Part shown: positions 11,391 to 20,778 of the stretch, one piece after another | Position numbering within the stretch: the stretch's first letter is position 1 | How the letters are laid out: the number at the start of each line of letters is the position of its first letter | Source of the DNA: Hyphomicrobiales bacterium | GTDB lineage: Bacteria > Pseudomonadota > Alphaproteobacteria > Rhizobiales > Rhizobiaceae | Length of the DNA stretch: 35,810 nt | Direction: 5' to 3' | Assembly: GCA_900473175.1 (NCBI GenBank) | Contig: UCKM01000026.1 | Span: forward strand, 1-35,810 | Program-made: the position numbers and the translations under genes | The notes under the pieces: model-generated | The model's database searches: none | Told to the model about the DNA's origin: nothing | The model's input: the letters and a program-made list of their open reading frames with translations, nothing else

Positions 11391-12316
11391 TTGCGCTTGC
11401 CGGCCATTTCCACAATTTCAAACGCCGTATGGTCCGACAAAAGCGCGCGCAATGCTGCAGCATTGAGCCGATGACCACCGCGATAGGATCGGAAACAGCC
11501 GATGAACGGAGCGCCTGCCAAAGCGAGATCGCCAATGGCATCGAGGGCCTTGTGCCTTACGAATTCGTCCTTGTAGCGCAGCCCGCCCGGATTTATGACG
11601 GAATTGTCGTCGCCGATGACGAGCGAATTGTCGAGTGATGAACCAAGCGCCAGACCTGCAGCCCAGAGCTTCTCCACATCGCGCATGAAGCCAAAGGTCC
11701 GTGCCCGCGATACTTCCCTGCGGAAGACGGTCTCGTCCATGTCACTGGCAAATTTCTGGCGGCCAATGACTGGCGTCTCGAAATCGATCTCCACCTCATA
11801 GCGTGTGCCGCCATAGGGACGGAACTCCGCCCAAGAGGCCCCGGCTTCGATGCGTGTTGTCTTGAGAATACGGATGAAACGGCGTTTCGCCGCCTGGCGC
11901 ACAAAACCCGCCTGCTCGAACGCATCGAGAAACGCCGAGGACGTGCCATCGAGGATCGGCACTTCCGGGCCGTCGATCTCGATGATCATGTTGTCGATGC
12001 CGGACCCGGCAATCGCCGCCATGACGTGCTCAACTGTGCTGATTGTAACGCCTGCCCGATTGGCAAGGGTGGTCGAAAGATCCGTCGTTCCGACTTCCGA
12101 TACCAACGCCTTGATCTCGTGGCTGTTGCCAGCACCGTCCAGCCTGTGAAACACAATGCCGGTATCGGGATCGGCTGGCACGAATGCGATGCTCACGGGC
12201 GCCCCGCTGTGCACGCCTGCTCCGGATAGCGCGATGCGCTCTGCAATCGTTGTCTGGTAATCGCGCAATTGGAACCTCGTACCCGTGAACCGCAATCCAG
12301 ATAGCCATACTGCCAT
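11327..12316 (-). CDS. lpxC: UDP-3-O-acyl-N-acetylglucosamine deacetylase LpxC
   Basis: Catalyses the committed zinc-dependent step of lipid A synthesis in the cytoplasm. With the ATG at 12316 the protein has 329 residues. Zinc ligands are His97 (TVEHVMAA), His255 and Asp259 (HKALDAIGDL); SGAGVHSG, VGTTDLSTT and IDGPEVPILDGTS are family blocks, and His275-His285 region GGHRLNAA follows. The start is uncertain: an in-frame GTG at 12355 extends it, and a TTG at 12268 preceded by GAGG would give a protein beginning LRDYQTTIAERIALSG, closer to the usual N-terminal length. It follows ftsZ after a likely terminator, and its 3' end overlaps the convergent LysR gene. Confidence 0.94.
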   Translation of the reverse strand: MAVWLSGLRFTGTRFQLRDYQTTIAERIALSGAGVHSGAPVSIAFVPADPDTGIVFHRLDGAGNSHEIKALVSEVGTTDLSTTLANRAGVTISTVEHVMAAIAGSGIDNMIIEIDGPEVPILDGTSSAFLDAFEQAGFVRQAAKRRFIRILKTTRIEAGASWAEFRPYGGTRYEVEIDFETPVIGRQKFASDMDETVFRREVSRARTFGFMRDVEKLWAAGLALGSSLDNSLVIGDDNSVINPGGLRYKDEFVRHKALDAIGDLALAGAPFIGCFRSYRGGHRLNAAALRALLSDHTAFEIVEMAGKRNQARGATLVAVNAPVFAPWVL

Positions 12317-12491
12317 CTGATCTTTGACATGTTGGCGCTGCAACTTCTGAATCACCGCCGCCGCCCTATATTGCAGCGCAAGATACAGTTGGCACCCTAT
12401 GAAGCAAAATCACGGTTTCGAGACATTTGTAACGAAGCCGTCATGCGACCAGTTAAGTTGTTTCCATGCTTATTCAATAACTTGAATGCAA

Positions 12492-12520
12492 AATTCCGCC
12501 ATTGATGCAATGGCGGAATT
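12492..12520 (-). terminator. Stem-loop after ftsZ, likely terminator of the dcw cluster
   Basis: A perfect 13-bp inverted repeat AATTCCGCCATTG / CAATGGCGGAATT with a 3-nt loop lies 28 bp downstream of the ftsZ stop. On the minus strand it is followed by a short T-rich stretch (TTGCATT). This fits a Rho-independent terminator ending the division gene transcript, with lpxC then needing its own promoter in the remaining 170 bp. Confidence 0.75.
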
Positions 12521-12547
12521 CATGTTCTTTAATATTCCGTGATCGGA

Positions 12548-14236
12548 TCAGTTGGCTTGCCGGCGCAGGAACGCCGGGATTTCCAGCTGATCGTCCTCGG
12601 AAGGCTGGCGCGACTGTGGCTGCACACGGCCTTGCTCATCGAGCTGCCCACGACGCGGCGCGTAGATAGACGCGTCCTGGGAAAGCGGGCGGCGAGGTTC
12701 TGCCGGACGCATCGCAGGTTCGCGCGGCTGCGCCGGTTCCAACCGTGCCGTTTCGTCTTCGCGGCGGGTCAGGCCAGCCGTCAGACGCTTCAACAGACCC
12801 ATCGGGCCGCGATCTTCCTGGGCCTCGTGGTGCGTCTGTTCACGACCATGGTCGCGATTGTCGCGCGCGTTGAGTTCCGCCTGAACGACCGGCGGAAAAT
12901 CAGCGACGTTGGGCATGCGCGGCGCTGCTGGCTGCACGGGTGCCGCCTGCATTTGCGGCTGCGGTGCGGGCTGATGGACCGGCTGCTGCGGTGCTGCGGC
13001 AACGGGTGCGTCGAACACTTCCGGAGCGGGCGCCTGGAAGATACGGCTCTGCGGACGGAATTCCTGCTCGACTGGCTGCGGCGCACGCTGCGGAACCTCG
13101 TGCTCGGCAGCCCGGATCGCATCGGCGACCGGGTCTGCAGCGCGGGCCGCCGGCTGCTGTACGATCGGCCGGGGAGCGGCCTCGATGCGTGCGGCCGGCT
13201 GAGGCGCAGGCTTGGCCACTGGCTTCACAGGCTGGCGAAATTCGATCGGCGCAGGCGCCGACTCTCCAATCTGCTTGTCGATACCGGTCGCGACGACCGA
13301 AACGCGGATGATGCCTTCGAGGCTTTCGTCGAAGGTGGCGCCGAGGATGATGTTGGCATCCTGGTCAACTTCTTCACGGATACGGGTAGCAGCCTCGTCG
13401 ACTTCGAACAGCGTCATGTCGCGGCCGCCGGTGATCGAGATCAGCAGACCTTTGGCGCCGCGCATGGACGTCTCGTCGAGCAACGGATTGGCGATTGCAG
13501 CTTCGGCAGCTGCCATCGCGCGGCCATCGCCTGAAGCCTCGCCGGTACCCATCATGGCCTTGCCCATCTCGCGCATGACCGAACGGACGTCGGCGAAGTC
13601 GAGATTGATCAGGCCTTCCTTGACCATCAGGTCGGTGATGCAGGCAACGCCCGAGTAAAGGACCTGGTCGGCCATCGCGAATGCATCGGCGAAGGTCGTC
13701 TTGTCATTGGCGATGCGGAACAGGTTCTGGTTCGGAATGACGATAAGGGTATCGACATTCTTCTGCAGGTCGGTGATCCCCATATCGGCGGTGCGCATGC
13801 GGCGCTGACCTTCGAAATGGAACGGCTTGGTGACGACACCGACGGTCAGGATGCCTTTTTCGCGGGCAGCGCGGGCAACGACGGGAGCAGCGCCGGTACC
13901 GGTGCCGCCGCCCATGCCGGCGGTGACGAAGCACATATGCGTGCCCTGCAGATGATCGTTGATCTCATCGATGCATTCTTCCGCTGCTGCGCGGCCGACT
14001 TCCGGCTGCGAACCTGCGCCGAGGCCCTCGGTGACCGCGGCACCCAGCTGAATCAGACGCTCAGCCTTGGACTGCGACAATGCCTGCGCATCGGTGTTGG
14101 CCACAACGAATTCAACACCGCGCAAGCCGGCATTGATCATGTTATTGACCGCATTGCCACCGCCACCGCCAACACCGAAGACGGTGATCCGGGGCTTAAG
14201 CTCGGTAATATCCGGCTTTTGCAGATTGATACTCAT
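12548..14236 (-). CDS. ftsZ: Cell division protein FtsZ
   Basis: Tubulin-like GTPase that forms the Z ring. The 562-residue protein has the GTP-binding motif GGGTGTG at 109-115, [10 protein letters not shown] near 23-32 and the T7 loop ([11 protein letters not shown]). The globular part ends around residue 318. A long linker rich in Pro, Gln, Ala and Arg (about 320-545) follows, then the C-terminal peptide [12 protein letters not shown] that binds FtsA and other partners. The extra-long linker is normal for Rhizobiales (Brucella FtsZ is of similar size). It is the last gene of the dcw cluster, 66 bp after ftsA, with a terminator hairpin downstream. Confidence 0.98.
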   Translation of the reverse strand: MSINLQKPDITELKPRITVFGVGGGGGNAVNNMINAGLRGVEFVVANTDAQALSQSKAERLIQLGAAVTEGLGAGSQPEVGRAAAEECIDEINDHLQGTHMCFVTAGMGGGTGTGAAPVVARAAREKGILTVGVVTKPFHFEGQRRMRTADMGITDLQKNVDTLIVIPNQNLFRIANDKTTFADAFAMADQVLYSGVACITDLMVKEGLINLDFADVRSVMREMGKAMMGTGEASGDGRAMAAAEAAIANPLLDETSMRGAKGLLISITGGRDMTLFEVDEAATRIREEVDQDANIILGATFDESLEGIIRVSVVATGIDKQIGESAPAPIEFRQPVKPVAKPAPQPAARIEAAPRPIVQQPAARAADPVADAIRAAEHEVPQRAPQPVEQEFRPQSRIFQAPAPEVFDAPVAAAPQQPVHQPAPQPQMQAAPVQPAAPRMPNVADFPPVVQAELNARDNRDHGREQTHHEAQEDRGPMGLLKRLTAGLTRREDETARLEPAQPREPAMRPAEPRRPLSQDASIYAPRRGQLDEQGRVQPQSRQPSEDDQLEIPAFLRRQAN

Positions 14237-14302
14237 GTGTTTCGTTCCTTTTCGTCTTTACCGCCTCGCCGCTGCGGTATTTTGTTGGGTTTCCCCGATT
14301 GA

Positions 14303-15625
14303 TCAAAAACTCTCTTTCAGCCACTGGCCGATACGCTGAAAACGCCCACCCGTACCTGTCATCAGCGATGATGAACCGGCCTTTACAGAACGCTCCTCAA
14401 TTCCTGCCACCTGCGGATAGATCAAAAGACCAACCGCGGCGGAAAAGGCCGGGCCCTTGGCTGCCTCGGGAAGCCCCGTGACACCGAGCGGACGACCTAT
14501 GCGTACGTTGCGCGCCAGGATGCGGCGGGCGACTTCGGGTAGCCCCGCCAGCTGGCTCGCTCCGCCTGTCAGAACGACGCGCTTGCCGACAATCTGCCCA
14601 TAGCCGGACTGATTGAGGCGGTCGCGCGCCAGTTCCAGCGTTTCCTCGACGCGGGCTCGGATGATGCGTGTCAGGACGGCACGCGGATATTGATTGGGCA
14701 CGTCGCGGCCATCATTGCCGAGTGGCGAGACGCTGATGAGGTCACGGTCGTCGGCCGCGCTTGGAAGCGCCGATCCGTGCATGACCTTGAGCCGCTCCGC
14801 ATCGTCCATGTGAGCGGAAAGGCCGCGTGCCACGTCCATGGTCACATGATTGCCGCCAATGGCGATCGCATCGGCGTGGATGAACTTGCCTTCGGAGAAG
14901 ACGGAAATCGTCGTCGTACCACCGCCCATGTCGATACAGGCGGCGCCCATCTCGGCCTCGTCGTCGACGAGAGCTGAAAGCCCGCTGGCGTAAGGCGTTG
15001 CGATCATCGCCTCAACCGAGAGGTGGCAGCGATTAACGCAAAGTTCGAGATTGCGCAAAGGCGCCGCATCCGCTGTCAGCACATGCATTTCGACGCCGAG
15101 CGAGTCACCTATCATGCCGAGCGGATCACGAATGCCGCGTTCGCCATCAAGCCCGTAGGCGATGGGCAGCGAATGGACGAGGTGACGCTCGGCTGCGAGA
15201 GCCTGCTTGGCGCCTGCAGCAAGAACACGGCGAATATCGGCCTGATCGACCTCATGACCGCCGAGGTTGATGCTGGCGGAAAAGCTTTCGCTCTTGAGTC
15301 GGCCGGACGAGATATTGACGATCATCGAGTCGACGGTGAGCCCTGCCATGCGTTCGGCTGCGTCCACGGCCAGACGGATCGCCTGCTCGGCAGCGTCCAG
15401 ATTGATGATCACGCCGGATTTGATCCCGCGGGATTTCTGATGACCGATGCCAAGGACCTCGATGCGATGGGTACGGCCAGGCAGATGCGCACTTTCCTCG
15501 CGCGGACGCAGCCGAGCGATGATGCAGCAGACCTTGCTTGAACCAATGTCAAGAACTGTCAAAGAGCGCGTCCGCTTGGCAGATGGCGCTCCGGTCGACG
15601 TGCTTTTTCCGTTCAGAATACTCAT
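14303..15625 (-). CDS. ftsA: Cell division protein FtsA
   Basis: Actin-like ATPase that ties FtsZ to the membrane. The 440-residue protein shows the phosphate-1 motif (VLDIGSSKVCCIIA), the SHS2 insertion domain (about 95-180), phosphate-2 (CIDMGGGTTTISVF), the adenosine motif (VLTGGASQLAGL) and a C-terminal amphipathic tail (GGRFQRIGQWLKESF) that inserts in the membrane. The ATG overlaps the ftsQ stop by four bases (ATGA). A Ser/Thr/Lys-rich N-terminal extension of about 20 residues precedes the first strand, as in other Rhizobiales. Confidence 0.97.
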   Translation of the reverse strand: MSILNGKSTSTGAPSAKRTRSLTVLDIGSSKVCCIIARLRPREESAHLPGRTHRIEVLGIGHQKSRGIKSGVIINLDAAEQAIRLAVDAAERMAGLTVDSMIVNISSGRLKSESFSASINLGGHEVDQADIRRVLAAGAKQALAAERHLVHSLPIAYGLDGERGIRDPLGMIGDSLGVEMHVLTADAAPLRNLELCVNRCHLSVEAMIATPYASGLSALVDDEAEMGAACIDMGGGTTTISVFSEGKFIHADAIAIGGNHVTMDVARGLSAHMDDAERLKVMHGSALPSAADDRDLISVSPLGNDGRDVPNQYPRAVLTRIIRARVEETLELARDRLNQSGYGQIVGKRVVLTGGASQLAGLPEVARRILARNVRIGRPLGVTGLPEAAKGPAFSAAVGLLIYPQVAGIEERSVKAGSSSLMTGTGGRFQRIGQWLKESF

Positions 15626-16563
15626 ACACGCTTCTCCGAACGCTTTGGCGCCTTGTCCCGCGCCTTCAAATATTCAACGCGCTGCACCATGGCATCGGGT
15701 GTCAGCCGCACAACGACGCGGTCGGTCAGGCGCATGTCCACCGCCGCGATATCACGCGACAGGAGCCCTGCTTTGCCGTCCAAATCGGCAACATCCGCAA
15801 GAGCCTCCTTGATCTGGCCCTCAGGGAGCATCAGCGTGACGCCGCTGCGCAGGAGCAAATCCCACCGGCGATCGCCGATGCGCGCATAGGCTTTAACTTC
15901 ATCGGCGATTTGCGGAAACGCCGCCATCTGCGCCAGTAGCAGCTTTGCCTGCTTGTCGGCTCCAGCGCCGATGACGAGCGGCAACGATGCGCTGCGACCG
16001 CCGGTAAAGGGCACTATGACGCGACCATCTGCATCGATGACTGAAAGTTCGCTGCCATTCTGCCAGACGGCCATCGCCGTGCGCTCATGGATCGAAATCT
16101 GAATGGTGTTGGGATAGACCTTGAACACATCGACAGTCTCGACCCACGGCAGACCCGCAACGGCCTTCTGCGCATCGGATGCGCTCAAACCGACCAGGGA
16201 CGTCTCGCCATCAAGACCAAGCGCTCCGAGAACATCGATCTCGGAGGTTTCGTTGTTGCCGACAACCTTTACGTCCTCGATGGCAAATCCGAATGTGGAG
16301 GTCGTCACCTTGACGACTTCCGGCGCATGACCGCCGAGGATCGCGCCATAAGCGCCTGTCAGCGCCAGGAAAGCGACGGCACCAAGAGTTCCGACATGGT
16401 TAGGGATTGTCACCTCGCCCTCGATCAGGCGGGCGACGACGCGCACCGGCTTGCGCATGAACTTCGGCAGGACGACGCGAAAATGGCCAAATACCGCCGA
16501 CTTGCCCGAAGACATCGGCCCAGCACCGCGCGGATGCGTATTTTCGCACTTCAACGCAAACAC
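15622..16563 (-). CDS. ftsQ: Cell division protein FtsQ
   Basis: Single-pass inner-membrane divisome protein. From the GTG at 16563 it has 313 residues: a cytoplasmic N-terminus (about 1-55), one transmembrane helix (about 57-77, [18 protein letters not shown]), a periplasmic POTRA domain (about 90-160, [13 protein letters not shown] to [15 protein letters not shown]) and the beta domain. The GTG start was chosen because GGAGGA lies six bases upstream and because it overlaps the ddlB 3' end by 13 bases; an ATG at 16515 is the alternative. The end overlaps the ftsA start by four bases. It links FtsL/FtsB-type proteins to the septum. Confidence 0.94.
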   Translation of the reverse strand: MFALKCENTHPRGAGPMSSGKSAVFGHFRVVLPKFMRKPVRVVARLIEGEVTIPNHVGTLGAVAFLALTGAYGAILGGHAPEVVKVTTSTFGFAIEDVKVVGNNETSEIDVLGALGLDGETSLVGLSASDAQKAVAGLPWVETVDVFKVYPNTIQISIHERTAMAVWQNGSELSVIDADGRVIVPFTGGRSASLPLVIGAGADKQAKLLLAQMAAFPQIADEVKAYARIGDRRWDLLLRSGVTLMLPEGQIKEALADVADLDGKAGLLSRDIAAVDMRLTDRVVVRLTPDAMVQRVEYLKARDKAPKRSEKRV

Positions 16564-17477
16564 GATGCGTCCTCCACCATCCAACTCAACAATTCACCGA
16601 AGGTATGCCCCGCAGCTTTGGCGATATCAGGCACGAGAGAGGTTGGAGTCATGCCCGGTTGGGTGTTGACTTCCAGCCAGATCAGCTCGCCATCTTCGGA
16701 AAAACGATCGTCGTATCGGAAGTCCGACCGGCTAATCCCTTTACATCCAATTGCCTGATGCGCCTTGAGTGCTAGTGTTTGTATTTTTTGGTAAATTTTT
16801 AGTGAAATTTTAGCGGGAACCACATGATTTGATCCGCCTGCAACATATTTTGAATCATAATCGTAGAACTGGTGCCCAACGGGGATAATCTCGCACACAC
16901 CAATGGCGACATCACCCATCACGGCGCAGGTCAATTCGCGCCCGTGGATGTAGCGCTCGACCATGACGGTATCGCCATACTTCCAGTCATTCGAGGTAAT
17001 GATCTGCGGTGGATGCGACTGATCCTCCTTGACGATGACGACGCCAAAGCTTGACCCCTCATTCACAGGCTTGACCACGTAAGGCGGTTTCATCGGATGC
17101 GTAGAGGTGAAGTCGAACCGGTTCATGACCTTTGCTTCAGCCACTGGAACACCGGCCACCTTCGCGACGATCTTCGCCTGCTCCTTGTTCATGGCGAGGG
17201 CAGAGGCAAGCACACCCGAATGCGTGTAAGGAATTTCGAGGTACTCGAGGATTCCCTGGATCGTCCCGTCCTCACCGAACGGACCATGCAAGGCGTTGAA
17301 CGCCACGTCGGGCTTCAGCACATGCAGGACACTGGCAATGTCGCGATCAACGTCGACGCGGGTGACTGTGTAACCTTCCGCCTCCAAAGCATCGGCGCAG
17401 GAATTGCCAGAGGACAGACTCACCGGACGCTCCGATGAAAAGCCACCCATCAGCACCGCAACATGCTTTTTCGCCAT
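16551..17477 (-). CDS. ddlB: D-alanine--D-alanine ligase
   Basis: ATP-grasp enzyme joining two D-Ala for the pentapeptide. The 308-residue protein starts [20 protein letters not shown] and has the Ddl blocks [26 protein letters not shown], the D-Ala binding and metal segment [11 protein letters not shown] and the C-terminus [14 protein letters not shown]. The whole protein is highly similar to Brucella Ddl as I recall it. It sits after an inserted parDE pair and 263 bp of spacer, so it is separated from murB, and may depend on its own promoter or read-through. Around 16780-16860 the DNA is strikingly AT-rich (for example a TTTTTTGGTAAATTTTT run) although the protein there is conserved. Confidence 0.97.
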   Translation of the reverse strand: MAKKHVAVLMGGFSSERPVSLSSGNSCADALEAEGYTVTRVDVDRDIASVLHVLKPDVAFNALHGPFGEDGTIQGILEYLEIPYTHSGVLASALAMNKEQAKIVAKVAGVPVAEAKVMNRFDFTSTHPMKPPYVVKPVNEGSSFGVVIVKEDQSHPPQIITSNDWKYGDTVMVERYIHGRELTCAVMGDVAIGVCEIIPVGHQFYDYDSKYVAGGSNHVVPAKISLKIYQKIQTLALKAHQAIGCKGISRSDFRYDDRFSEDGELIWLEVNTQPGMTPTSLVPDIAKAAGHTFGELLSWMVEDASCLR

Positions 17478-17740
17478 GAAGGCAACCCCTCGAATACTTC
17501 CCCATCAAAAGCGGAATCAGACACGAGTCATGACCCATCCGGCGGCCGGAACCGCAGACACCCAAGGCTGGCAAAAAAAGCAGCCGACTCAAATCAGTTA
17601 ACGCTTGTCCCTAAAGAATCAGAGAGTTGATTCGCTGACAAGTCCTCAATGATTCAACAATGAAGTTTCGTGTAAATAAATGTGGTCCACAGCTTTTGAT
17701 CCGTACATTCCCGTCGGGCTGGAATGGATCTGGAACCGCG
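17478..17740. other. Spacer between parE and ddlB
   Basis: A 263-bp region between the toxin stop and the ddlB start. It is AT-richer than its surroundings in its right half. I see GGCTG (17566-17570) and CAGCC (17581-17585) flanking a poly-A tract, which on the minus strand reads as a weak stem with a T-rich loop. There is no convincing coding sequence. It may be the boundary of the inserted toxin-antitoxin unit and contain a promoter for ddlB-ftsQAZ. Confidence 0.4.
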
Positions 17741-18049
17741 CTAATTGTTCGAGTTTTTGAGGTGTGTTCCCACGTCCATGCGCTGGTGCAGAATGCGCAC
17801 AATTTCGAATGCGCCATCTTCCGTCGGGCGAAAGAAGAGAACATGCGATCCGATGGGTACTTTTCGGTATCCCGAACGAATATACTCGGCCGAGCTCCCG
17901 TGGATGCTCTCGAGAGATATTCCAGTGCACGCATTTTGAATTTTTCGAATATACTTCTCAGCTTGATCATCACCCCAATTCGCGGCGGTATATTCCCAAA
18001 TCAGATCGAGATCGGCGAGTGCAGCCGGAGAGAAGCGCAATCGCTTCAT
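17741..18049 (-). CDS. parE: Type II toxin of the RelE/ParE family
   Basis: A 102-residue basic protein with the ParE fold signature: MKRLRFSPAALADLDLIWEYTA, then the Tyr/Arg-containing strand SAEYIRSGYRKVPIGSHVLFFR and the C-terminal EIVRILHQRMD helix. ParE toxins usually poison DNA gyrase; RelE relatives cut mRNA. The sequence HVLFFRP...VRILHQRMD is the ParE-like form. The ATG overlaps the antitoxin stop by four bases (ATGA), the classic antitoxin-first order. It is located within the cell wall gene cluster, between murB and ddlB, on the same strand. Its DNA is AT-richer than the flanking genes, consistent with acquisition. Confidence 0.9.
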   Translation of the reverse strand: MKRLRFSPAALADLDLIWEYTAANWGDDQAEKYIRKIQNACTGISLESIHGSSAEYIRSGYRKVPIGSHVLFFRPTEDGAFEIVRILHQRMDVGTHLKNSNN

Positions 18050-18291
18050 ATAGGGTTCGCACCGCGCTTACCCTCGACAAAGCCGTCGAAATCAAGCTCG
18101 ACAGCAGCTCCGCTGACCTCACCCGCGATCAATGCCGAGCGCAGTGCTTGTAGTTTCATCTCATGTTCTTCGAGGAGTCGCAGGCCAGCCCGAACCACTT
18201 CGCTCGCAGACGCGAAGCGTCCTTGAGAAATCTCCTCATCAATGAATTCGTTGAAATGATCGCCAAGCGAAATAGATGTGTTCTTGCCCAT
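18046..18291 (-). CDS. parD: Type II antitoxin, ParD (CopG-like ribbon-helix-helix) family
   Basis: An 81-residue antitoxin. The N-terminal ribbon-helix-helix (about 1-45) reads MGKNTSISLGDHFNEFIDEE then GRFASASEVVRAGLRLLEEHE, the family hallmark; the acidic C-terminus (AAVELDFDGFVEG) would wrap the toxin. The ATG at 18291 has GGAG seven bases upstream; a longer upstream open frame only overlaps murB and the promoter. It neutralises ParE and autorepresses the operon through the operator just upstream. Its promoter begins within 7-12 bases of the murB stop codon. Confidence 0.9.
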   Translation of the reverse strand: MGKNTSISLGDHFNEFIDEEISQGRFASASEVVRAGLRLLEEHEMKLQALRSALIAGEVSGAAVELDFDGFVEGKRGANPI

Positions 18292-18305
18292 GCACGCGCT
18301 CCTTG

Positions 18306-18338
18306 ATACCAATATATGGTATTTCCTGGTATGGACAA
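18306..18338 (-). promoter_or_regulatory. parDE promoter and operator
   Basis: On the minus strand a -35 box TTGTCC (18333-18338) and a -10 box TATATT (18311-18316) are spaced by 16 bp. Overlapping them are three copies of a pentamer: ATACC at 18306-18310, GGTAT at 18318-18322 and GGTAT at 18328-18332 on the plus strand, one inverted and two direct with 10-bp spacing. This is the kind of repeat array bound by ribbon-helix-helix antitoxins for autorepression. The murB stop (18345) lies seven bases from the -35 box. Confidence 0.65.
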
Positions 18339-18344
18339 GAGAGG

Positions 18345-19319
18345 TTACAGCAACTGCCCCATGAATTCGTGCACCTGCTGCCCTGGACGAAACAGGCCAA
18401 GGCGCTTGATCTCCCAATGCAAGCGAATGCCCGAGTTTTTCAAAACGTTGGCGCGGATGGTCTCGCCGAGCGTCTCGAGGTCGTGCCCGGTCGCCGTGCC
18501 GGTGTTGATCATGAAATTGCAGTGCATCGGCGACATCTGCGCGCCCCCGATCATCAGACCGCGTCCGCCGGCCTTGTCGATTTCCTTCCAGGCGGATGAG
18601 CCTTCCGGATTCTTGAAGGTCGAGCCGCCGGTCTTCTCGCGGATCGGCTGAACCGTCTCGCGATGCTGCTGCACGGCGTCCATGGCCGCCTGAATTTCGC
18701 CCCGATCGCCCGGGGTGCCTTCAAAGAGCGCCGAGGTGAAGATCAGGTCATTGGCCGCTCCCGAATGCCGGTACGCATAGCCCATCTCGGCATTGGACAA
18801 GGTGTGCACGTTGCCCTTGCGATCAAGTGCGCGTACCTCGACAACGCGCTCGCGGGTTTCGACACCATTGGCGCCAGCATTCATGCGCAGAGCCCCGCCA
18901 ATGCCCCCGGGAATGCCGTGATAGAAATGGAACCCGGCAATGCCGGCTTCGAGCGCCGCGGCAGCGACCCGCTTGTCCGGCGTCGCTGCGCCTGCCCGCA
19001 ACTGCGTATCGCCGGCCCGTTCGACCTCACCAAATCCCTTGGCGGAAAGGCGCACGACAAATCCGGGAATGCCGCCATCGCGCACCAAAAGGTTGGAGCC
19101 GATGCCAACGGTCAGGATCGGATATTCGTCTGGGACGGCTTTCAGGAAGGCGGACAAATCTTCTTCATCTGCGGGCTGGAACATGACCTCGGCTGGACCT
19201 CCGGCGCGGAACCAGGTCACTTTCTCCATTCCCATATTGGGCGTCAGCCGCCCGCGCAGACCAGCAAATCGATCCCCGAGCTTTTTCAGCAGGGCTTCGC
19301 CATCAACCTGTGAGTACAT
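18345..19319 (-). CDS. murB: UDP-N-acetylenolpyruvoylglucosamine reductase MurB
   Basis: FAD-dependent reductase making UDP-MurNAc. The 324-residue protein has the FAD-binding blocks [29 protein letters not shown] and [18 protein letters not shown], then the C-terminal substrate domain with the active-site segment [15 protein letters not shown]. This is a type I/II form typical of alphaproteobacteria. It starts 58 bp after murC. In relatives I expect ddlB next, but here the parDE unit begins at once after the stop. Confidence 0.97.
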   Translation of the reverse strand: MYSQVDGEALLKKLGDRFAGLRGRLTPNMGMEKVTWFRAGGPAEVMFQPADEEDLSAFLKAVPDEYPILTVGIGSNLLVRDGGIPGFVVRLSAKGFGEVERAGDTQLRAGAATPDKRVAAAALEAGIAGFHFYHGIPGGIGGALRMNAGANGVETRERVVEVRALDRKGNVHTLSNAEMGYAYRHSGAANDLIFTSALFEGTPGDRGEIQAAMDAVQQHRETVQPIREKTGGSTFKNPEGSSAWKEIDKAGGRGLMIGGAQMSPMHCNFMINTGTATGHDLETLGETIRANVLKNSGIRLHWEIKRLGLFRPGQQVHEFMGQLL

Positions 19320-19377
19320 ATTGTCCTTCCAGCAGTTTCAGCGCCCGGCAGCCTCCGCCCCGACGCAACCGCCAAAT

Positions 19378-20778
19378 CTAGAATGCCGCGAGTTCCTTTG
19401 GCAAGGCATAGGCCCATTGCGTGATGTTGCCCGCACCAAGAAAGATGACGAAATCGTCCGGCTTGGCAATCTCGGCAATCAACGGCGCTATTTCCTGTGG
19501 CCCGCTGATATAACGCGCGTCGCGGTGGGCGGCCGTCTTGATGCGCGAAACGAGCGCTTCGGATGTGGCCCCTTCGATCGGGTCTTCACCAGCCGTGTAG
19601 ACCGGCGCGAGGATCACCGTATCGGCATCGTTGAAGCAGGCGGCAAATTCATCGAACAGGCTGGCAAGGCGCGTGAAGCGGTGCGGCTGGACAACGGCGA
19701 TTACGCGGCCCTTAGCGGAATCGCGTGCGGCTTTCAGCACGGCCTTGATCTCCACCGGATGGTGGCCGTAGTCGTCGAAGATTTCCACGCCCTTCCAAGA
19801 GCCCGTGTGCGTAAACCGCCGTTTCACACCGCCAAAGGACGAAAGGCCCTTCTTGATGTCCTCGGCCGAAATTCCAAGCTCGTGCGCGACCGCGATTGCC
19901 GCCGTGGCATTGGAGACATTGTGGCGGCCCGGCATCGGCAGGCTAAGTCCGGTGATGTCGGTCGTACCCCCACCCTTGCGTTTGGATATATGCACGTCGA
20001 AGCTCGAGCTCGCGCCATTGACCACAAGATTGACAAAACGCACATCCGCCTGGGGATTCTCACCGTAAGTGATCACCCGGCGATCCTCGATGCGCGAAAC
20101 CAGCGACTGCACTTCTGGATGGTCGAGGCACATGACGCCGAACCCATAGAACGGAACGTTCTCGACAAATTGCCGGAATGCCTCACGCACTTTGTCGAAG
20201 GTGCCGTAATGGTCGAGATGCTCCGGGTCAATATTGGTCACGACCGCTATATCGGCGGGCAGCTTGAGGAACGTGCCGTCACTCTCGTCGGCCTCAACCA
20301 CCATCCAGTCGCCTTCGCCCATGCGGGCGTTCGTCCCGTAGGCATTGATGATGCCGCCATTGATGACGGTCGGATCGAGATTGCCCGCATCGAGTAGCGT
20401 GGCTACCATCGACGTCGTCGTCGTCTTGCCGTGCGTACCGCCGATTGCGACGGCCTGACGGAAACGCATGAGTTCGGCCAGCATCTCGGCACGGCGGACG
20501 ACCGGCAAAAGCCTTTCACGTGCGGCAATCAATTCCGGGTTGGACTTCTTGATCGCCGTCGAAACAACCACGACTTCGGCGTCGCCAAGGTTTTCTGCGG
20601 TGTGGCCGACGAATATCTCGATGCCCTTTTCGCGCAGGCGCTGCACATTGGCACTGTCTGCCTGGTCCGAGCCCTGCACCTTGTAACCGAGATTATGCAG
20701 GACTTCGGCAATGCCGCTCATGCCGATACCGCCGATACCGATGAAATGAACAAGGCCTATGTTGAGCGGCATCTTCAT
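19378..20778 (-). CDS. murC: UDP-N-acetylmuramate--L-alanine ligase MurC
   Basis: Adds L-Ala to UDP-MurNAc, the first step of the peptide stem. The 466-residue Mur ligase has an N-terminal Rossmann domain with [19 protein letters not shown], the ATP loop GTHGKTT at 114-120, [12 protein letters not shown] and [12 protein letters not shown] (the C-terminal domain motif specific to MurC). The ATG at 20778 has GGAGTG upstream and overlaps the murG stop by four bases, so it is translationally coupled. A second ATG two codons later is possible. Confidence 0.97.
   Translation of the reverse strand: MKMPLNIGLVHFIGIGGIGMSGIAEVLHNLGYKVQGSDQADSANVQRLREKGIEIFVGHTAENLGDAEVVVVSTAIKKSNPELIAARERLLPVVRRAEMLAELMRFRQAVAIGGTHGKTTTTSMVATLLDAGNLDPTVINGGIINAYGTNARMGEGDWMVVEADESDGTFLKLPADIAVVTNIDPEHLDHYGTFDKVREAFRQFVENVPFYGFGVMCLDHPEVQSLVSRIEDRRVITYGENPQADVRFVNLVVNGASSSFDVHISKRKGGGTTDITGLSLPMPGRHNVSNATAAIAVAHELGISAEDIKKGLSSFGGVKRRFTHTGSWKGVEIFDDYGHHPVEIKAVLKAARDSAKGRVIAVVQPHRFTRLASLFDEFAACFNDADTVILAPVYTAGEDPIEGATSEALVSRIKTAAHRDARYISGPQEIAPLIAEIAKPDDFVIFLGAGNITQWAYALPKELAAF

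Noticed and set aside
17611-17973. A 120-codon minus-strand frame overlapping parE
   Set aside because: It lies in a different frame from the well-recognised ParE toxin, and its composition shows no domain.
18940-20397. A 485-codon plus-strand frame across murB and murC
   Set aside because: Antisense shadow of two conserved essential genes, without any recognisable motif or ribosome site.
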